A DNA stretch of 64,000 nt from Brevundimonas intermedia (GCF_027922165.1 NZ_BSFD01000002.1:814234-878233); one strand, 5' to 3'; numbered from the stretch's first letter, positions 35,980 to 45,264 are shown. Translations and numbers: made by a program. Notes: a model not told the origin generated them from the letters alone.

Positions 35980-36495
35980 TCAGCGAGAGACGGTGACGCG
36001 CACTGCGCCCAGTTCGGTGGAGCCTGAAGCATTGGCGGTGTTGGCGCCGCCCCAACGGAAGGGTACGCGCACGACTTCACGGCCGCCCAGTTCGCGCGCC
36101 GCCTCGACGACGACCGTATATTGGCCGGGTTGCAGGCCGCGCAGGCGGGCGGCGGGCACGGTGACGGTCTGACGCCCCGGCGCGCGGGTGGCGCCCGAAA
36201 CGCCGTCGGCCGGCAGGCTCATGGCCCGGCCGCCCTTGCGCCACCAGGTGCGCAGATCCTTCAGCCAGTCCTTGCCGTCGCCCTCGTTGTTGCGCGTCTG
36301 CTGGTACCAGACGGCCAGGGTCTGGACCGCCGTCTGGTCCGGCCGCTCGATCCACACCGCCACATAGGGCCGGTGATAGGAGGCGGTGTTCAGCCGCGGC
36401 ACATCGACGGTGACCGACAGGTCCGCCGCCAGGGCCGGCGCGGCGGCGGCCAGGGAAAGCCCGGCCGTGGTGATGACGATGGGAAGCAGGCGCAT
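35980..36495 (-). CDS. DUF2271 secreted protein with a flavinylation-like motif
   Basis: 171 aa, ATG at 36495, signal peptide cleaved after ALAA (about residue 24). The beta-rich domain has conserved YVAVWIE, WYQQTRNNEGDGKDWLKDLR and TWWRKGG. At residues 97-103 it reads DGVSGAT, which fits the Dxx(S/T)GA(S/T) sequence to which ApbE links FMN; S100 or T103 would carry the flavin (by analogy with NqrC/RnfG, the last Thr). With apbE next door this would be a periplasmic flavoprotein. Seen: the motif. Inferred: the modification and its role in electron transfer. Confidence 0.88.
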   Translation of the reverse strand: MRLLPIVITTAGLSLAAAAPALAADLSVTVDVPRLNTASYHRPYVAVWIERPDQTAVQTLAVWYQQTRNNEGDGKDWLKDLRTWWRKGGRAMSLPADGVSGATRAPGRQTVTVPAARLRGLQPGQYTVVVEAARELGGREVVRVPFRWGGANTANASGSTELGAVRVTVSR

Positions 36496-36515
36496 CCGGA
36501 AAACTCTCACGAAGT

Positions 36516-37196
36516 TCAATGAATGAAGATCAGGGCGATGACGACGGGGATAAGCAGGCCCAGGGCCGCCAGCGGCCAGGTGGACGGCCGCCCCTTGGCG
36601 TGCAGCCACATCAGGCCCAGCCCCGTCAGGGCGAAGATCACGCAGGCGACTGCGAAGACGTCGATGAACCAGAACCAGACGCCGCCGGCGTTGCGGCCCT
36701 TGTGCAGGTCGTTCAGGTAGGCGATCCAACCCCGCGTGGTCTTCTCGTGCAGAACATCGCCCGTCGAGCGGTCGATGGTCACCCACCCATCGCCGCCGGG
36801 CGTGGGCAGGGCCACATAGATTTCCTCGGCCGTGGTCTCGGTCGGCTTGCCGGCGATCTCGGCCTTCAGCGTCTGCGCCGACCAGCGGGCGACGGCGTCG
36901 GGGACGGGATCGGTTGTCTCCTCGGGGAAGTCCGCCAGTCGCTCGACCAGGGGCGCAGGCAGGGCCGCGGTCTGTTCGACCGTCACCGGATCGGCGGGGA
37001 TCGAGGCCGCGTGGTTCAGGGTGATGCCGGTGAAGGCGAACAGGAGCAGGCCGACCAGACTGACCGCCGCCGAAATCCAGTGCCAGGAATGAAGCTGTTT
37101 CAGCCAGAAGGACCGCGCGCCGTTCAGCGCCGCCTTGGGCTTCTTCGAGCCCTTGGCGGGGGGCTCGACCTGATGTTGTGCGGCGAGTTCGGTCAC
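36516..37196 (-). CDS. PepSY-domain membrane protein
   Basis: 226 aa. TM1 (about 40-60, preceded by WLKQLHSWHW with histidines), a periplasmic PepSY-type domain (about 65-150), and two C-terminal helices (about 172-193 and 203-224) after LNDLHKGRNAGG. The histidine-flanked helices match PepSY_TM proteins thought to bind haem and move electrons across the inner membrane. A short form compared with four-helix relatives. It sits right after the TonB receptor. Predicted electron carrier between the reductase and the DUF2271 protein. Confidence 0.88.
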   Translation of the reverse strand: MTELAAQHQVEPPAKGSKKPKAALNGARSFWLKQLHSWHWISAAVSLVGLLLFAFTGITLNHAASIPADPVTVEQTAALPAPLVERLADFPEETTDPVPDAVARWSAQTLKAEIAGKPTETTAEEIYVALPTPGGDGWVTIDRSTGDVLHEKTTRGWIAYLNDLHKGRNAGGVWFWFIDVFAVACVIFALTGLGLMWLHAKGRPSTWPLAALGLLIPVVIALIFIH

Positions 37197-37241
37197 AAGG
37201 TGGCTGTGCCACTGTTGCGAACCGTTTTCAATAGCAGTCCG

Positions 37242-37256
37242 TGCGACGAAATCGCC
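37242..37256. promoter_or_regulatory. iron-box-like palindrome upstream of the PepSY gene
   Basis: TGCGACGAAATCGCC fits TGCGA-N5-TCGCA in nine of ten arm positions. It lies 46 bp before the PepSY start, in the gap after the TonB receptor gene. Two exact copies stand upstream of the siderophore receptor at 42.6 kb. Confidence 0.35.
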
Positions 37257-37266
37257 GCACCGAGCG

Positions 37267-39333
37267 TCAGTAGCTGAATCTCACGCCTGCCCGCAACGTG
37301 CGCGGCGGAGCGTAGCCGGCGACATCGGTTCCGGTCATCGACACCTCGACCTCTTCATCAAAGGCGTTATCCAGGGCGGCCCAGATCATGACGCCCTCGC
37401 GCGCCGCCCATTCCGCCCGGGCGTCCAGGGTCACGGCGGCGTCCAGCGACCGGCTGTTCAGATCATCGTCGAACCGCGCCGATTCATAGCGCGCGGCCAG
37501 GCCCAGGGTCAGGCGCTCGGTCGCCCGCCAGTCCAGGCCCGCCGTCGCGCTCCACTCCGGCGCCTGGGCCGGCCGCAGGCCGGTCAGCTGCGGCGCCGCG
37601 GTCCCGCCGTCCACCTCGGCGTCCGTCCACGACAGGGCGGCGTTCAGCGACAGGGCCTCGGTCGCCTGGACCGATCCGTTCAGCTCGACGCCCCAGGCCT
37701 CGATGGTCCCGGCGTTCTGGCGCTGGCGCAGCACGCCCCCGGCCGGCACGAAGCCCGCGCGGGGGAAGGTGCCCGGCCCTTCGCCGATGGTGACGTTGAC
37801 GATGGCGTCCTCGATCTCGTTCCAGAAGACCGTCGCCCCCCAGGCGATCCCGTCCCGGTCGAAGGCCAGACCCGTCTCGATCCCGCGCAGGGTCTCGGGC
37901 TCCAGCGCAGAATTGGCCTCTGTGATGTCATTGCCGACCCGGAACGGCCGGTGCAGTTCGTTGAGCGTCGCCGGCCGGAAACCGGAATAGGCCGCCGCCC
38001 GCCAGGCGTAGCCGGCGCCCAGAAGGCTGCTCAGATCGCGTCGCGCCGCCAACCGCGCGCTGAACACCTCGCCCGACCGGTCTTCGTCCATCTCGTCCAG
38101 GATGGGAGCGCCGGTCGCCAGCGTGTATTCGTAGCGGAAGCCCGCCTCGTTCTTCCACTGGTCGTAACGCAGCCCGCCCGCGACCAACCAGGCGCCGTCG
38201 GTCCACGACCCGTCCACATAGGCCCCGGCCACCGACGTCTCCCCGCCCGCCCGTCGTCCCCGGGCGAAGCCTGCGCCGGTGGGATTGCTGAAGAACTCGT
38301 TGGTCTCGCCCTCGTTGAACCGCGCGTCGGCCCCGACCTCCCACTCCAGCCGTCCGCCAGCGAAGTCGGACACGCGGCGGCGCAGGGCCGCGTTCAGCCC
38401 CCAGCCCGTCGCCGGAGTCCTGTACTGATCATTGGCCGGGGTCGTGGTTGATCGATCCGCCGCCACCGAGGCCGAGGTATTGGCGAAATCGCTCTCGATC
38501 CGCCAGGCCTGCAGCCGCCAGCCGTATCCGTCGACGGGCGGCGCCTTGGCCGCCGTGGCGCTCAGACTGTGGCCGCTGGCGTTGGAGCGGGTGTTCAGCA
38601 GGCCGGACCCGCGATCCTCCTCCCAGGTCGCCGCCCGCAGCGACAGGTTCGCCCCTTCGAGATTGAGCCCGTCCAGCGGCGCATCGACCCGCAGGGCGGC
38701 GCTGCGGCTGTCCAGGTCCAGCGGCGTATCCGCCGCCCCGGCCGCCGATCCACGCACCGGCGTATAGCCGTCGCTGGTCTCGTACAGGCCCGACAGGGTA
38801 ACACCGACCGGTCCCAGCATCGTCGATCCCGAGCCCGCCGCCCGCGCACCGCCGCGCTCGCCGACCGAGAGGTCCAACACTCCGCCGCGGTCCCTTTCCG
38901 TCAGGCCGATGGCGCCTGTCAGTGCGCCGGCGCCGTAGGGTCCCGCCCCTGCGCCACGCACGATATCCACCCGCTCCAAGGATTCCGGCGCGACCTGGGA
39001 CCAGATGACCCAGCCCCCGAACGGATCGTTCAGAGGAACCCCGTCTAGCGTGACCAGGGTCCGGCCCGCGCCCGACGGCGCGATGGCCCGCAGCGAAATC
39101 CCCTGGGTCGTCGGATTGGCGGCCAGACTGGACGTCCGCCGAAACAGAGACACCGCCGGCACGGTCCGCAAGGCCTCGTCCAGCCGCGTCGAACGCTCCA
39201 GCACGGCCTGATCCAGCCGCACCACCGAAAAGGCGGCGTCGGCGGCGGCAGGCGGAAGCCGGGCGGCCGTCACCGTGATTTCGGAAAGCTGGGCGGGCGG
39301 TGCGGGGGGCGCGTCTTGGAACATCCCGGTCAC
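37267..39333 (-). CDS. TonB-dependent receptor of the PepSY/DUF2271 cluster
   Basis: 688 aa from a GTG at 39333; an ATG three codons on is also possible. The N-terminus (QDAPPAPPAQLSEITVTAARLPP) lacks a clear signal peptide, so the true start could be further upstream or cryptic. Plug: VVRLDQAVLERSTRLDEALR, LVTLDGVPLNDPFGGWV, VDIVRGAGAGPYGAGALTG. The barrel runs to a terminal aromatic (LRAGVRFSY). Compact size suits siderophore or cobalamin-type receptors. It leads the six-gene cluster for trans-envelope electron transfer, so a ferric complex is the likely cargo. Confidence 0.9.
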   Translation of the reverse strand: MTGMFQDAPPAPPAQLSEITVTAARLPPAAADAAFSVVRLDQAVLERSTRLDEALRTVPAVSLFRRTSSLAANPTTQGISLRAIAPSGAGRTLVTLDGVPLNDPFGGWVIWSQVAPESLERVDIVRGAGAGPYGAGALTGAIGLTERDRGGVLDLSVGERGGARAAGSGSTMLGPVGVTLSGLYETSDGYTPVRGSAAGAADTPLDLDSRSAALRVDAPLDGLNLEGANLSLRAATWEEDRGSGLLNTRSNASGHSLSATAAKAPPVDGYGWRLQAWRIESDFANTSASVAADRSTTTPANDQYRTPATGWGLNAALRRRVSDFAGGRLEWEVGADARFNEGETNEFFSNPTGAGFARGRRAGGETSVAGAYVDGSWTDGAWLVAGGLRYDQWKNEAGFRYEYTLATGAPILDEMDEDRSGEVFSARLAARRDLSSLLGAGYAWRAAAYSGFRPATLNELHRPFRVGNDITEANSALEPETLRGIETGLAFDRDGIAWGATVFWNEIEDAIVNVTIGEGPGTFPRAGFVPAGGVLRQRQNAGTIEAWGVELNGSVQATEALSLNAALSWTDAEVDGGTAAPQLTGLRPAQAPEWSATAGLDWRATERLTLGLAARYESARFDDDLNSRSLDAAVTLDARAEWAAREGVMIWAALDNAFDEEVEVSMTGTDVAGYAPPRTLRAGVRFSY

Positions 39334-39403
39334 AATAGACCAGCTTCGCCTTGGTTCACCCCCGCCGCCTTATAAAGCGGACTGCGCCCCCCGGGTCACA
39401 GCG

Positions 39404-40090
39404 TCACACCTCGGACCAACGCCGCAGCAGGTTGTGATAGACTCCCGTCAGCTCGATCACCGCCTGATCCTTCGGTCCCTTCTCTCGCGCCACGCGCTGG
39501 GTCGCGACGTCTAGGCGGAACAGCATCTCGCGGTCGCCGTCGTCGCGGATCAGGCTCTGCATCCACATGAAGGACGAGACCCGCGCCCCGCGCGTCACCG
39601 GCATGACCTTATGAAGGCTCTTGGACGGATACAGCACTAGGTCCCCGGCCGGCAGCTTGACCGACTGCGGCCCGTACATCTCCTCGATGATCAGCTCCCC
39701 GCCGTCATAATCCTCGGGTTCGGACAGGAACAGGGTCGCCGACAGGTCGCTGCGGATGCGGATCGAACCGCCGCCGCGCTGTTGCCGGATGGCGTTGTCC
39801 ACGTGCAGCCCGAACTCGCCCCCGCCCTCGTAGCGATTGAACAGCGGCGGAAAGATCGTGTGCGGCAGGGCGGCGGCGACGAACATCGGATTGGCGTTCA
39901 GCGCCTGAACCACCAGGGCCGAAACCTCCCGGGCCACGTCCGAGTCTTCCGGCAGTTGCTGGTTCCGCTTCGCCGTCGCCGACTGATGGCCCGACGTCAT
40001 ATTGCCGTCGGCCCAGGGTCCGGCGTCCAGCCGCTCGCGCAGCGCCTTCACTTCAACCTTGGAGAAGACTTCGGGAATCTGCAGCAGCAC
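39404..40090 (-). CDS. Fe(II)/2-oxoglutarate dioxygenase of the PiuC/PKHX type
   Basis: 228 aa, GTG start. Family motifs: the opening [31 protein letters not shown] with the HxD iron ligands (about residues 97-99), [14 protein letters not shown], the second histidine in [13 protein letters not shown] and its arginine for 2-oxoglutarate. PiuC-type genes usually stand next to siderophore TonB receptors, as here, and are iron-repressed in other bacteria. The molecular target is not known. A hairpin lies between it and the receptor gene upstream. Confidence 0.92.
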   Translation of the reverse strand: MLLQIPEVFSKVEVKALRERLDAGPWADGNMTSGHQSATAKRNQQLPEDSDVAREVSALVVQALNANPMFVAAALPHTIFPPLFNRYEGGGEFGLHVDNAIRQQRGGGSIRIRSDLSATLFLSEPEDYDGGELIIEEMYGPQSVKLPAGDLVLYPSKSLHKVMPVTRGARVSSFMWMQSLIRDDGDREMLFRLDVATQRVAREKGPKDQAVIELTGVYHNLLRRWSEV

Positions 40091-40112
40091 GACAGGTCTC
40101 GCTGAATAGAAA

Positions 40113-40139
40113 ACGGCCCCGCCGGAAGGACGGGGCCGT
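40113..40139 (-). terminator. terminator or attenuator between siderophore receptor and PiuC
   Basis: A 9-bp perfect stem (ACGGCCCCG and its complement) with a 9-nt loop, followed on the minus strand by TTTCTATT. It would reduce read-through from the receptor into the dioxygenase gene. Confidence 0.6.
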
Positions 40140-40163
40140 CAGGATAGGCCGGGGATCGGGCCT

Positions 40164-42530
40164 TTAGAAGCGCAGGTTCAGCGCCAGGATCGCCTGCCGC
40201 GCCGGGGCGACGTCGGCGTGGTGAACCCCGTTGGTGCGGATGATATATTCCTCGTCCGTCAGGTTCTTCACGTTCAGCTGCAGGCTGGCGCGATCCGTCA
40301 GATCATAAGAGGCGAAGGCGTCCACACGGGTCCATTCCGGGGCAAAGACGCGGTTGTTGCCGCCGCCCGCGCCGCCCTGGTTCCCGCCGAAGGAGTCGGA
40401 GGTGTAATAGACGCCGCCGCCAAGGGTCAGCTTGCGCGTGACGCGGTAGGTGCTGAACAGGCTGGCGGTATGTTCGGGCGTATTGGCCAGAGAATCGCCT
40501 TCGAAGGCGCTGGGCGTGCAGACCGGCGGCGTCACCGTGTTATCGACCGTGCAGGCGCCCTTCACCAGTTCGGAGTCCATATAGGTATAGCCGCCGAACA
40601 CCGTCCAGGCCGGGGTGATGCTGCCGGAAACGCCCAGTTCCAGACCACGGACCTCCACTTCGCCGACCTGCTCATAATCACCGACGTCGACCAGGATGGC
40701 GGCGTTCTTGCGCGTCGTCTGGAACAGTGCGGCCGACAGGGCCAGTCGGTCGTTGAAGACATTGGCCTTGGCGCCGATCTCGAAGCTTTCGCTGTCTTCG
40801 GGATCCAGAACCGTATTCGCCAAATCGCCCGTCCCTGTACCGCCGGAGGCGTTTTGATCTCCCGCCGAGATGGTCGGCGGTGTCGAGGAGGTGGACCAGG
40901 AGGCGTAGACACTGCTGCTCGCCGTCGGCTTGAACACTAGGCCGACTTGATAGTTGGTGAACTCCCAGGTGCGCTTGGGCACGGACGTATAGCCCGTCGT
41001 CGTCCAGACGCCGGCCGACTGGTTCGCCGTCGCATTGACGCCGCTCACCGAATACTGATCCCAGCGCACGCCCAGGTTCAGGATCAGGCGCTCCGTCAGG
41101 GTGATGCTGTCGTTCGCATAGACGCCGATGGTCTCGGTCGTGTTCGAGCTGGTCGGCCCCCGGTTGATCACGCCGGTCCAGGCGTCATCGGCGTTCGGGC
41201 TATAGACCGGGGTGCAGTCGTCAGCGCCCAGCGCGCTCGCCGCCGTCGGGCGAGATCCCGAGACCGTGGTCAGGCCCGTCGGGCAGGCCGCGCCCGAGGT
41301 GGTGTAGGTCGAATAGGTGGCGTTGCGGTTCCGCTCGCGCGACAGTTCCACGCCGACGTCATAGCTGTGCTTGATCGAACCGGTGGCGAACTGACCGTAT
41401 ACGTCGGTCACATTGGCCAGGGTGGTGACCGGGTTCCAGCGGGTCTTGGTGCCCCGCTTCATCCAGTAGGTCCCGTCGGCCGCCCGCCCCACATAGCCGC
41501 CGTCGCCGGGGTTGGTGACGATATAGTCGTTCAGGGTCTCGGAATAGCGGCTGACGTTGCGGATCGTGGCCACATCATTGAGGCGATGCTCGGCCTTGAA
41601 GGTGAAGGTGTCCACCTCATTGGTCAGGTAGTCGCGATCCTTGACGCCGTAGAAGCTGTCGTACGGCACATCCAGAATGCCGCTGTCGGTCGTGCGCACC
41701 CCGATCTTGGTGAACAACGGGATGCCGTAGTCCGGCATCTGGTCGCTGGTCAGGTGATAATAGCTGAACACCATCGACGACGGCGTGCCCAGGCCGGCGC
41801 CCAGGCTGATCGCCGCGCCCCATTTGTCGTAATCGACGCTGTCGCGACCGGGCACATCGCCCTGCGCGCCCATCAGATTGACCCGCAACGCCGCCGTCTC
41901 GCCCAACGGCATGTTGCTGTCGATCGTGCCGCGTAGATAGGAGTCCGTGCCGACGCTGGCGCCGATGTTGGTGAACTCGTTCAGTTGGGGCGCCTTGGAG
42001 CCGAGATTGATGCTGCCGCCGCCGGAGCCCCGGCCCGAATAGACCGCATCAGGCCCCTTGATGACTTCGACCTGCTCCAGGTTGAAGACTTCGCGTTGCT
42101 GGCCGCCTGTGTCGCGCAGGCCGTCGACGAAGATGTTGTTGCCCGACGACTGGCCCCGGATGAAGGGCCGGTCCGCCAACGGCTGCCCGCCTTCCCCCGC
42201 GCCGAAAGTGATGCCGGGCGAGTTCATCAACACATCCTGCAGCGACGACGCCGCCGTTTGTTCGATGATCTGCTGCGGAATGATCGTCACCGCGCGCGGC
42301 GTGTCCAGCAGGGGTGCGACGAACTCGGGGCTTTGCGGCTCGCGCTTCTTGAGTTGGCCGTTGACGTTGATCGTCCCAAGATTGGCCGGCTGCTGCTGTT
42401 GGTCGGCGGTGACGACCACGCCGTCCTCGGCGGGAACCTCGGCGGCCAGGGCCGGCGCGGCCACCAGCATTCCGGCGGCGCTGGAAGCGAACAGGAGAGA
42501 ACGAAGCGCGGCGGCGCGGGACTCGGACAT
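40164..42530 (-). CDS. catecholate-type siderophore TonB receptor (Fiu-like)
   Basis: 788 aa from the ATG at 42530, which directly opens a signal peptide (cleavage after APALAA, about residue 31); the frame extends to 42572 but that leader is not a signal. Plug: RAVTIIPQQIIEQTAASSLQ, SPGITFGAGEGGQPLADRPFIRGQ and NIFVDGLRD, characteristic of FhuA/Fiu-type siderophore receptors. Barrel ends AILALNLRF. With the PiuC-type gene downstream and two iron-box-like sites upstream, ferric siderophore import is likely. Confidence 0.95.
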   Translation of the reverse strand: MSESRAAALRSLLFASSAAGMLVAAPALAAEVPAEDGVVVTADQQQQPANLGTINVNGQLKKREPQSPEFVAPLLDTPRAVTIIPQQIIEQTAASSLQDVLMNSPGITFGAGEGGQPLADRPFIRGQSSGNNIFVDGLRDTGGQQREVFNLEQVEVIKGPDAVYSGRGSGGGSINLGSKAPQLNEFTNIGASVGTDSYLRGTIDSNMPLGETAALRVNLMGAQGDVPGRDSVDYDKWGAAISLGAGLGTPSSMVFSYYHLTSDQMPDYGIPLFTKIGVRTTDSGILDVPYDSFYGVKDRDYLTNEVDTFTFKAEHRLNDVATIRNVSRYSETLNDYIVTNPGDGGYVGRAADGTYWMKRGTKTRWNPVTTLANVTDVYGQFATGSIKHSYDVGVELSRERNRNATYSTYTTSGAACPTGLTTVSGSRPTAASALGADDCTPVYSPNADDAWTGVINRGPTSSNTTETIGVYANDSITLTERLILNLGVRWDQYSVSGVNATANQSAGVWTTTGYTSVPKRTWEFTNYQVGLVFKPTASSSVYASWSTSSTPPTISAGDQNASGGTGTGDLANTVLDPEDSESFEIGAKANVFNDRLALSAALFQTTRKNAAILVDVGDYEQVGEVEVRGLELGVSGSITPAWTVFGGYTYMDSELVKGACTVDNTVTPPVCTPSAFEGDSLANTPEHTASLFSTYRVTRKLTLGGGVYYTSDSFGGNQGGAGGGNNRVFAPEWTRVDAFASYDLTDRASLQLNVKNLTDEEYIIRTNGVHHADVAPARQAILALNLRF

Positions 42531-42556
42531 AGTGAGGCGACCTTTTGGCCTGATTT

Positions 42557-42571
42557 TGCGATGCGGTCGCA
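42557..42571. promoter_or_regulatory. iron-box-like palindrome 1 (TGCGA-N5-TCGCA)
   Basis: TGCGATGCGGTCGCA, perfect arms, 27 bp before the siderophore receptor start. Size and symmetry fit a Fur-family site in alphaproteobacteria. Confidence 0.5.
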
Positions 42572-42604
42572 ATAGAGCGCTTCACAGTGTCGCACAAGCA
42601 CAAT

Positions 42605-42619
42605 TGCGACTTAATCGCA
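42605..42619. promoter_or_regulatory. iron-box-like palindrome 2 (TGCGA-N5-TCGCA)
   Basis: TGCGACTTAATCGCA, perfect arms, 48 bp further upstream than the first copy and within a locally AT-rich stretch that is likely to hold the promoter. Two exact copies in 63 bp support real binding sites. Confidence 0.5.
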
Positions 42620-42636
42620 TCATGATCAGAAGGGCG

Positions 42637-43419
42637 TCAGGTCACGGCCTTCATTCGCGCCGTTTTCGTCGGCGTCAGGTCCAGCCAAGTGGGATCCGGC
42701 ATGGCCTTGTGCGCCGCCGCCAGGGCTTCGGACCAGCGCCGGCCCAGGTCGCGGAAATAGGGATCGTCCGCATCGATGCGCCGCTCCATCCCGGTCAGAC
42801 CATCACGCGGAATGACGATCAGATCCAGCGGCGGCCCCACGGCGATATTGGAGCGAATGGTCGAGTCGAACGAGATCAGCCCCAGTTTCACCGCCTCGGA
42901 CAGGGGGGTGTAGTCATGCAGGGCGCGGTCCAGGATCGGCTTGCCGTATTTCAGCTCGCCGATCTGAAGATAGGGGGTGTCGGCCCCGCATTCGATGAAA
43001 TTGCCCTGACCATAGATCAGATACAGGCCCATCTTGCCCCCGCCGATCTGGCCGCCCAGCAGCATGGAGGCGTTGACGTTCAGGGCGTCGGCGGTGGGCG
43101 AGGCCGGGGTGTTGATCGTGGCCCGCACCATGGCCATGGCGTGCCCCAGGATCTGGGCGGCGCGGAACAGGCTGGGCGCGGTCTCCAGCGTCTCCGGCCC
43201 GGTCGAGTCGGGCAGTTTCACCCCCTCGGCCACCATCGCCAGGGCCGTCTGCGTGACCGACAGATTGCCGGCCGTCGCCACGGCCAGGATCCGCTCGCCC
43301 GGCGTCTTGAACACGTGCAACTTGCGATAGGACGAGATGTTGTCCACGCCCGCATTGGTGCGGGTGTCGGCGATCATCGCCAACCCCTCCTCCACCAGCA
43401 TGCCTACGCAATAGGTCAC
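42637..43419 (-). CDS. Anbu, bacterial proteasome homologue (Ntn hydrolase)
   Basis: 260 aa, GTG start at 43419. After removal of Met the N-terminal Thr of MTYCVGMLVEEGLAMIADTR is the nucleophile, as in proteasome beta subunits; D and K positions of the Ntn fold follow (DTRT near residue 18, SSYRKLHVF near 30). The family assembles into open rings. It is the last gene of an operon with ATP-grasp, alpha-E and transglutaminase-like proteins, the well-known Anbu association. Substrate unknown; probably processes a product made by its operon partners. Confidence 0.93.
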   Translation of the reverse strand: MTYCVGMLVEEGLAMIADTRTNAGVDNISSYRKLHVFKTPGERILAVATAGNLSVTQTALAMVAEGVKLPDSTGPETLETAPSLFRAAQILGHAMAMVRATINTPASPTADALNVNASMLLGGQIGGGKMGLYLIYGQGNFIECGADTPYLQIGELKYGKPILDRALHDYTPLSEAVKLGLISFDSTIRSNIAVGPPLDLIVIPRDGLTGMERRIDADDPYFRDLGRRWSEALAAAHKAMPDPTWLDLTPTKTARMKAVT

Positions 43420-43483
43420 TTGCCTCTATCCGCTCCCCGTTTCGCGAATCGTTCGACGCTAACAGATTCCTGCGTCATGGCGA

Positions 43484-44323
43484 TCAGGACCATCCCCGGC
43501 TCTGATGTTGTTGCTGGCTCTGTTGCACAGGCCGCACATGAAGCGCGACCGTCAGGCTGCCGACCCCGCCGCCGTAGCTTGTGCCCCGGATCGGCGTCGC
43601 GCCCAGAGCGTCCAGGCCTGTGGCGATGCGGACATAGTTGTCGGTCGGGCAGATGCCGTTGGCCGCGTCGAACCCGACCCAGCCCAACCCCTCGATCCAG
43701 GCTTCGGCCCAGGCGTGGGCGGCGTCCTGATCGTGCTGACCGTCCGACCGGTTCAGGTGGCCGGAGACGTAGCGGGCCGGCACGCCCAGGGTTCGGGCGC
43801 AGGCGATGAAGATCTGGGCGTGGTCCTGGCAGACGCCCCGCCGGATGTCGAAGGCCTCGGCCGCCGTATGGGTGGCGGACGTCGCCCCGACCTCGAAAGC
43901 CACCCCGCCGTGGATCGCCCCCATCAGCCGGTGCATCCGCTCCAGCGGCGCGCCCTCGCCGATCTCTCGCGCGAACTCGACCAGGGCGGGATTGGCCTGG
44001 GTCAGGCGGGTGTCGCGCAGATACACGCCCGGCTGCAGCCGCTCGTTCTGGCCGCGGATCACCCCGCCGGTGTCCACGGTCGAAACCTCGCCCGTCACCC
44101 GGATGGTCAGGGCGTCGGTCGGGCGCTCGGTATAGAGGCTGTGAACAATATTGCCGAAGGCGTCCTCGCTGCGCCGAAGCCGGGCGTCGACGTCGGTCTC
44201 GATGCGCCATTCGCGCACCTGCTGGCTCTCACACGACTTGGGCGTCAGCCGCAGCATCTGCACGATGAACCGCGCCGGGCGGGCGTAGGCGTAGCGGGTG
44301 GAGTGATCGATCCGGATCCGCAT
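43484..44323 (-). CDS. transglutaminase-like cysteine protease of the Anbu operon
   Basis: 279 aa, ATG at 44323. The N-terminal beta domain (MRIRIDHSTRYAYARPAR) precedes the papain-like core with catalytic Cys in GVCQDHAQIF (about 165), His in AHAWAEAWI (about 205) and Asp in GFDAANG (about 220). In bacteria such proteins act as peptidases or amide-forming enzymes. It lies between alpha-E (2-bp gap) and Anbu (64-bp gap). The C-terminus is a Gln/Ser-rich tail. No signal peptide. Confidence 0.93.
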   Translation of the reverse strand: MRIRIDHSTRYAYARPARFIVQMLRLTPKSCESQQVREWRIETDVDARLRRSEDAFGNIVHSLYTERPTDALTIRVTGEVSTVDTGGVIRGQNERLQPGVYLRDTRLTQANPALVEFAREIGEGAPLERMHRLMGAIHGGVAFEVGATSATHTAAEAFDIRRGVCQDHAQIFIACARTLGVPARYVSGHLNRSDGQHDQDAAHAWAEAWIEGLGWVGFDAANGICPTDNYVRIATGLDALGATPIRGTSYGGGVGSLTVALHVRPVQQSQQQHQSRGWS

Positions 44324-44325
44324 GG

Positions 44326-45264
44326 TCAGACCAGATACTGTTCGTGGACGGCGGCGGCCAGGGCGTTGTTCTCGTTCAGGAAGCCCTGGATGTATTCGTG
44401 TAGGCCGGACTGGAAGATGTCCTCGATCCGGGCCTCGTTGAACTGGGTCAGACGGCTGGAGGCCAGCCTCTGCGCCGGGCCGCGCCGGCCGTAGTCCGTC
44501 GCCAGCCGCTCCAGATAGCTGACGATCATGCCCTGGCACGACGCCAGCGACCGCGGCATCTGCCGGTTCAGCACCAGCAGGTCCGCCACCAGCCAGGGCC
44601 GCACGCTCTCCCGGTAAACCCAGCGATAGGCGGTCAGGGCCGAGACCTCGCGCAACAGGGTGGTCCACTGGAAATAGTCCAGCTGTCCCCCCACCCGTTC
44701 GCCGGGCGGCAGCAGCAGGTGGTATTTCACGTCCAGCAGGCGGGCGGTGTTGTCGGCCCGCTCGATCGCCATGCCCAGCCGCAGGAACCAGTAGGCGTCA
44801 TTGCGCAACATGGTCCGCGACGAGGCCCCCTCCACCGCCAGCGACGTCGACTTCACGAAGTCGAGGAAGTTGGTGAAATCATCCCGCTTGGTCGGCTCGC
44901 CCAGCTCGTTCAGCCCGTTCCAGGCGCCGTTGATCGCCTCCCACAGCTCAATGGTCAGGGCGGTCCGCACCGAGCGGGCATTGGTCCGCGCCCGGGTGAT
45001 ACAGGCCTTGATCGAGGTCGTATTGTCCGCCCCGAAGGCCAGATATTCACGGACGGACTTCTCCGACACCGTCCGGCCGGTCGCATCGAACGCCGACTTC
45101 ACGCCTGACGAAGCGATGGCGCCGGCCCAGGCCGTAACGGTGGCCTGATCCTTGGCCGGCAGGGCCGCCAGGCGGATCGCCGCCTCCAGAATGCGCGCGA
45201 GAAAATCCGCCCGCTCCATATAGCGGCCGGTCCAGTACAGACTGTCTGCGGTGCGAGAAAGCAT
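44326..45264 (-). CDS. alpha-E domain protein (DUF403)
   Basis: 312 aa, all-helical family that accompanies circularly permuted ATP-grasp enzymes. Conserved start LSRTADSLYWTGRYMERADFLARIL, then VREYLAFGADNTTSI, FWFLRLGMAIERADNTARLLD-like block (about 170-190) and a repeat of helices to the end. The role is not defined; it is thought to assist the ATP-grasp ligase in building or binding a peptide. The start codon overlaps the ATP-grasp stop (TGATG), so the two are translationally coupled. Confidence 0.93.
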   Translation of the reverse strand: MLSRTADSLYWTGRYMERADFLARILEAAIRLAALPAKDQATVTAWAGAIASSGVKSAFDATGRTVSEKSVREYLAFGADNTTSIKACITRARTNARSVRTALTIELWEAINGAWNGLNELGEPTKRDDFTNFLDFVKSTSLAVEGASSRTMLRNDAYWFLRLGMAIERADNTARLLDVKYHLLLPPGERVGGQLDYFQWTTLLREVSALTAYRWVYRESVRPWLVADLLVLNRQMPRSLASCQGMIVSYLERLATDYGRRGPAQRLASSRLTQFNEARIEDIFQSGLHEYIQGFLNENNALAAAVHEQYLV

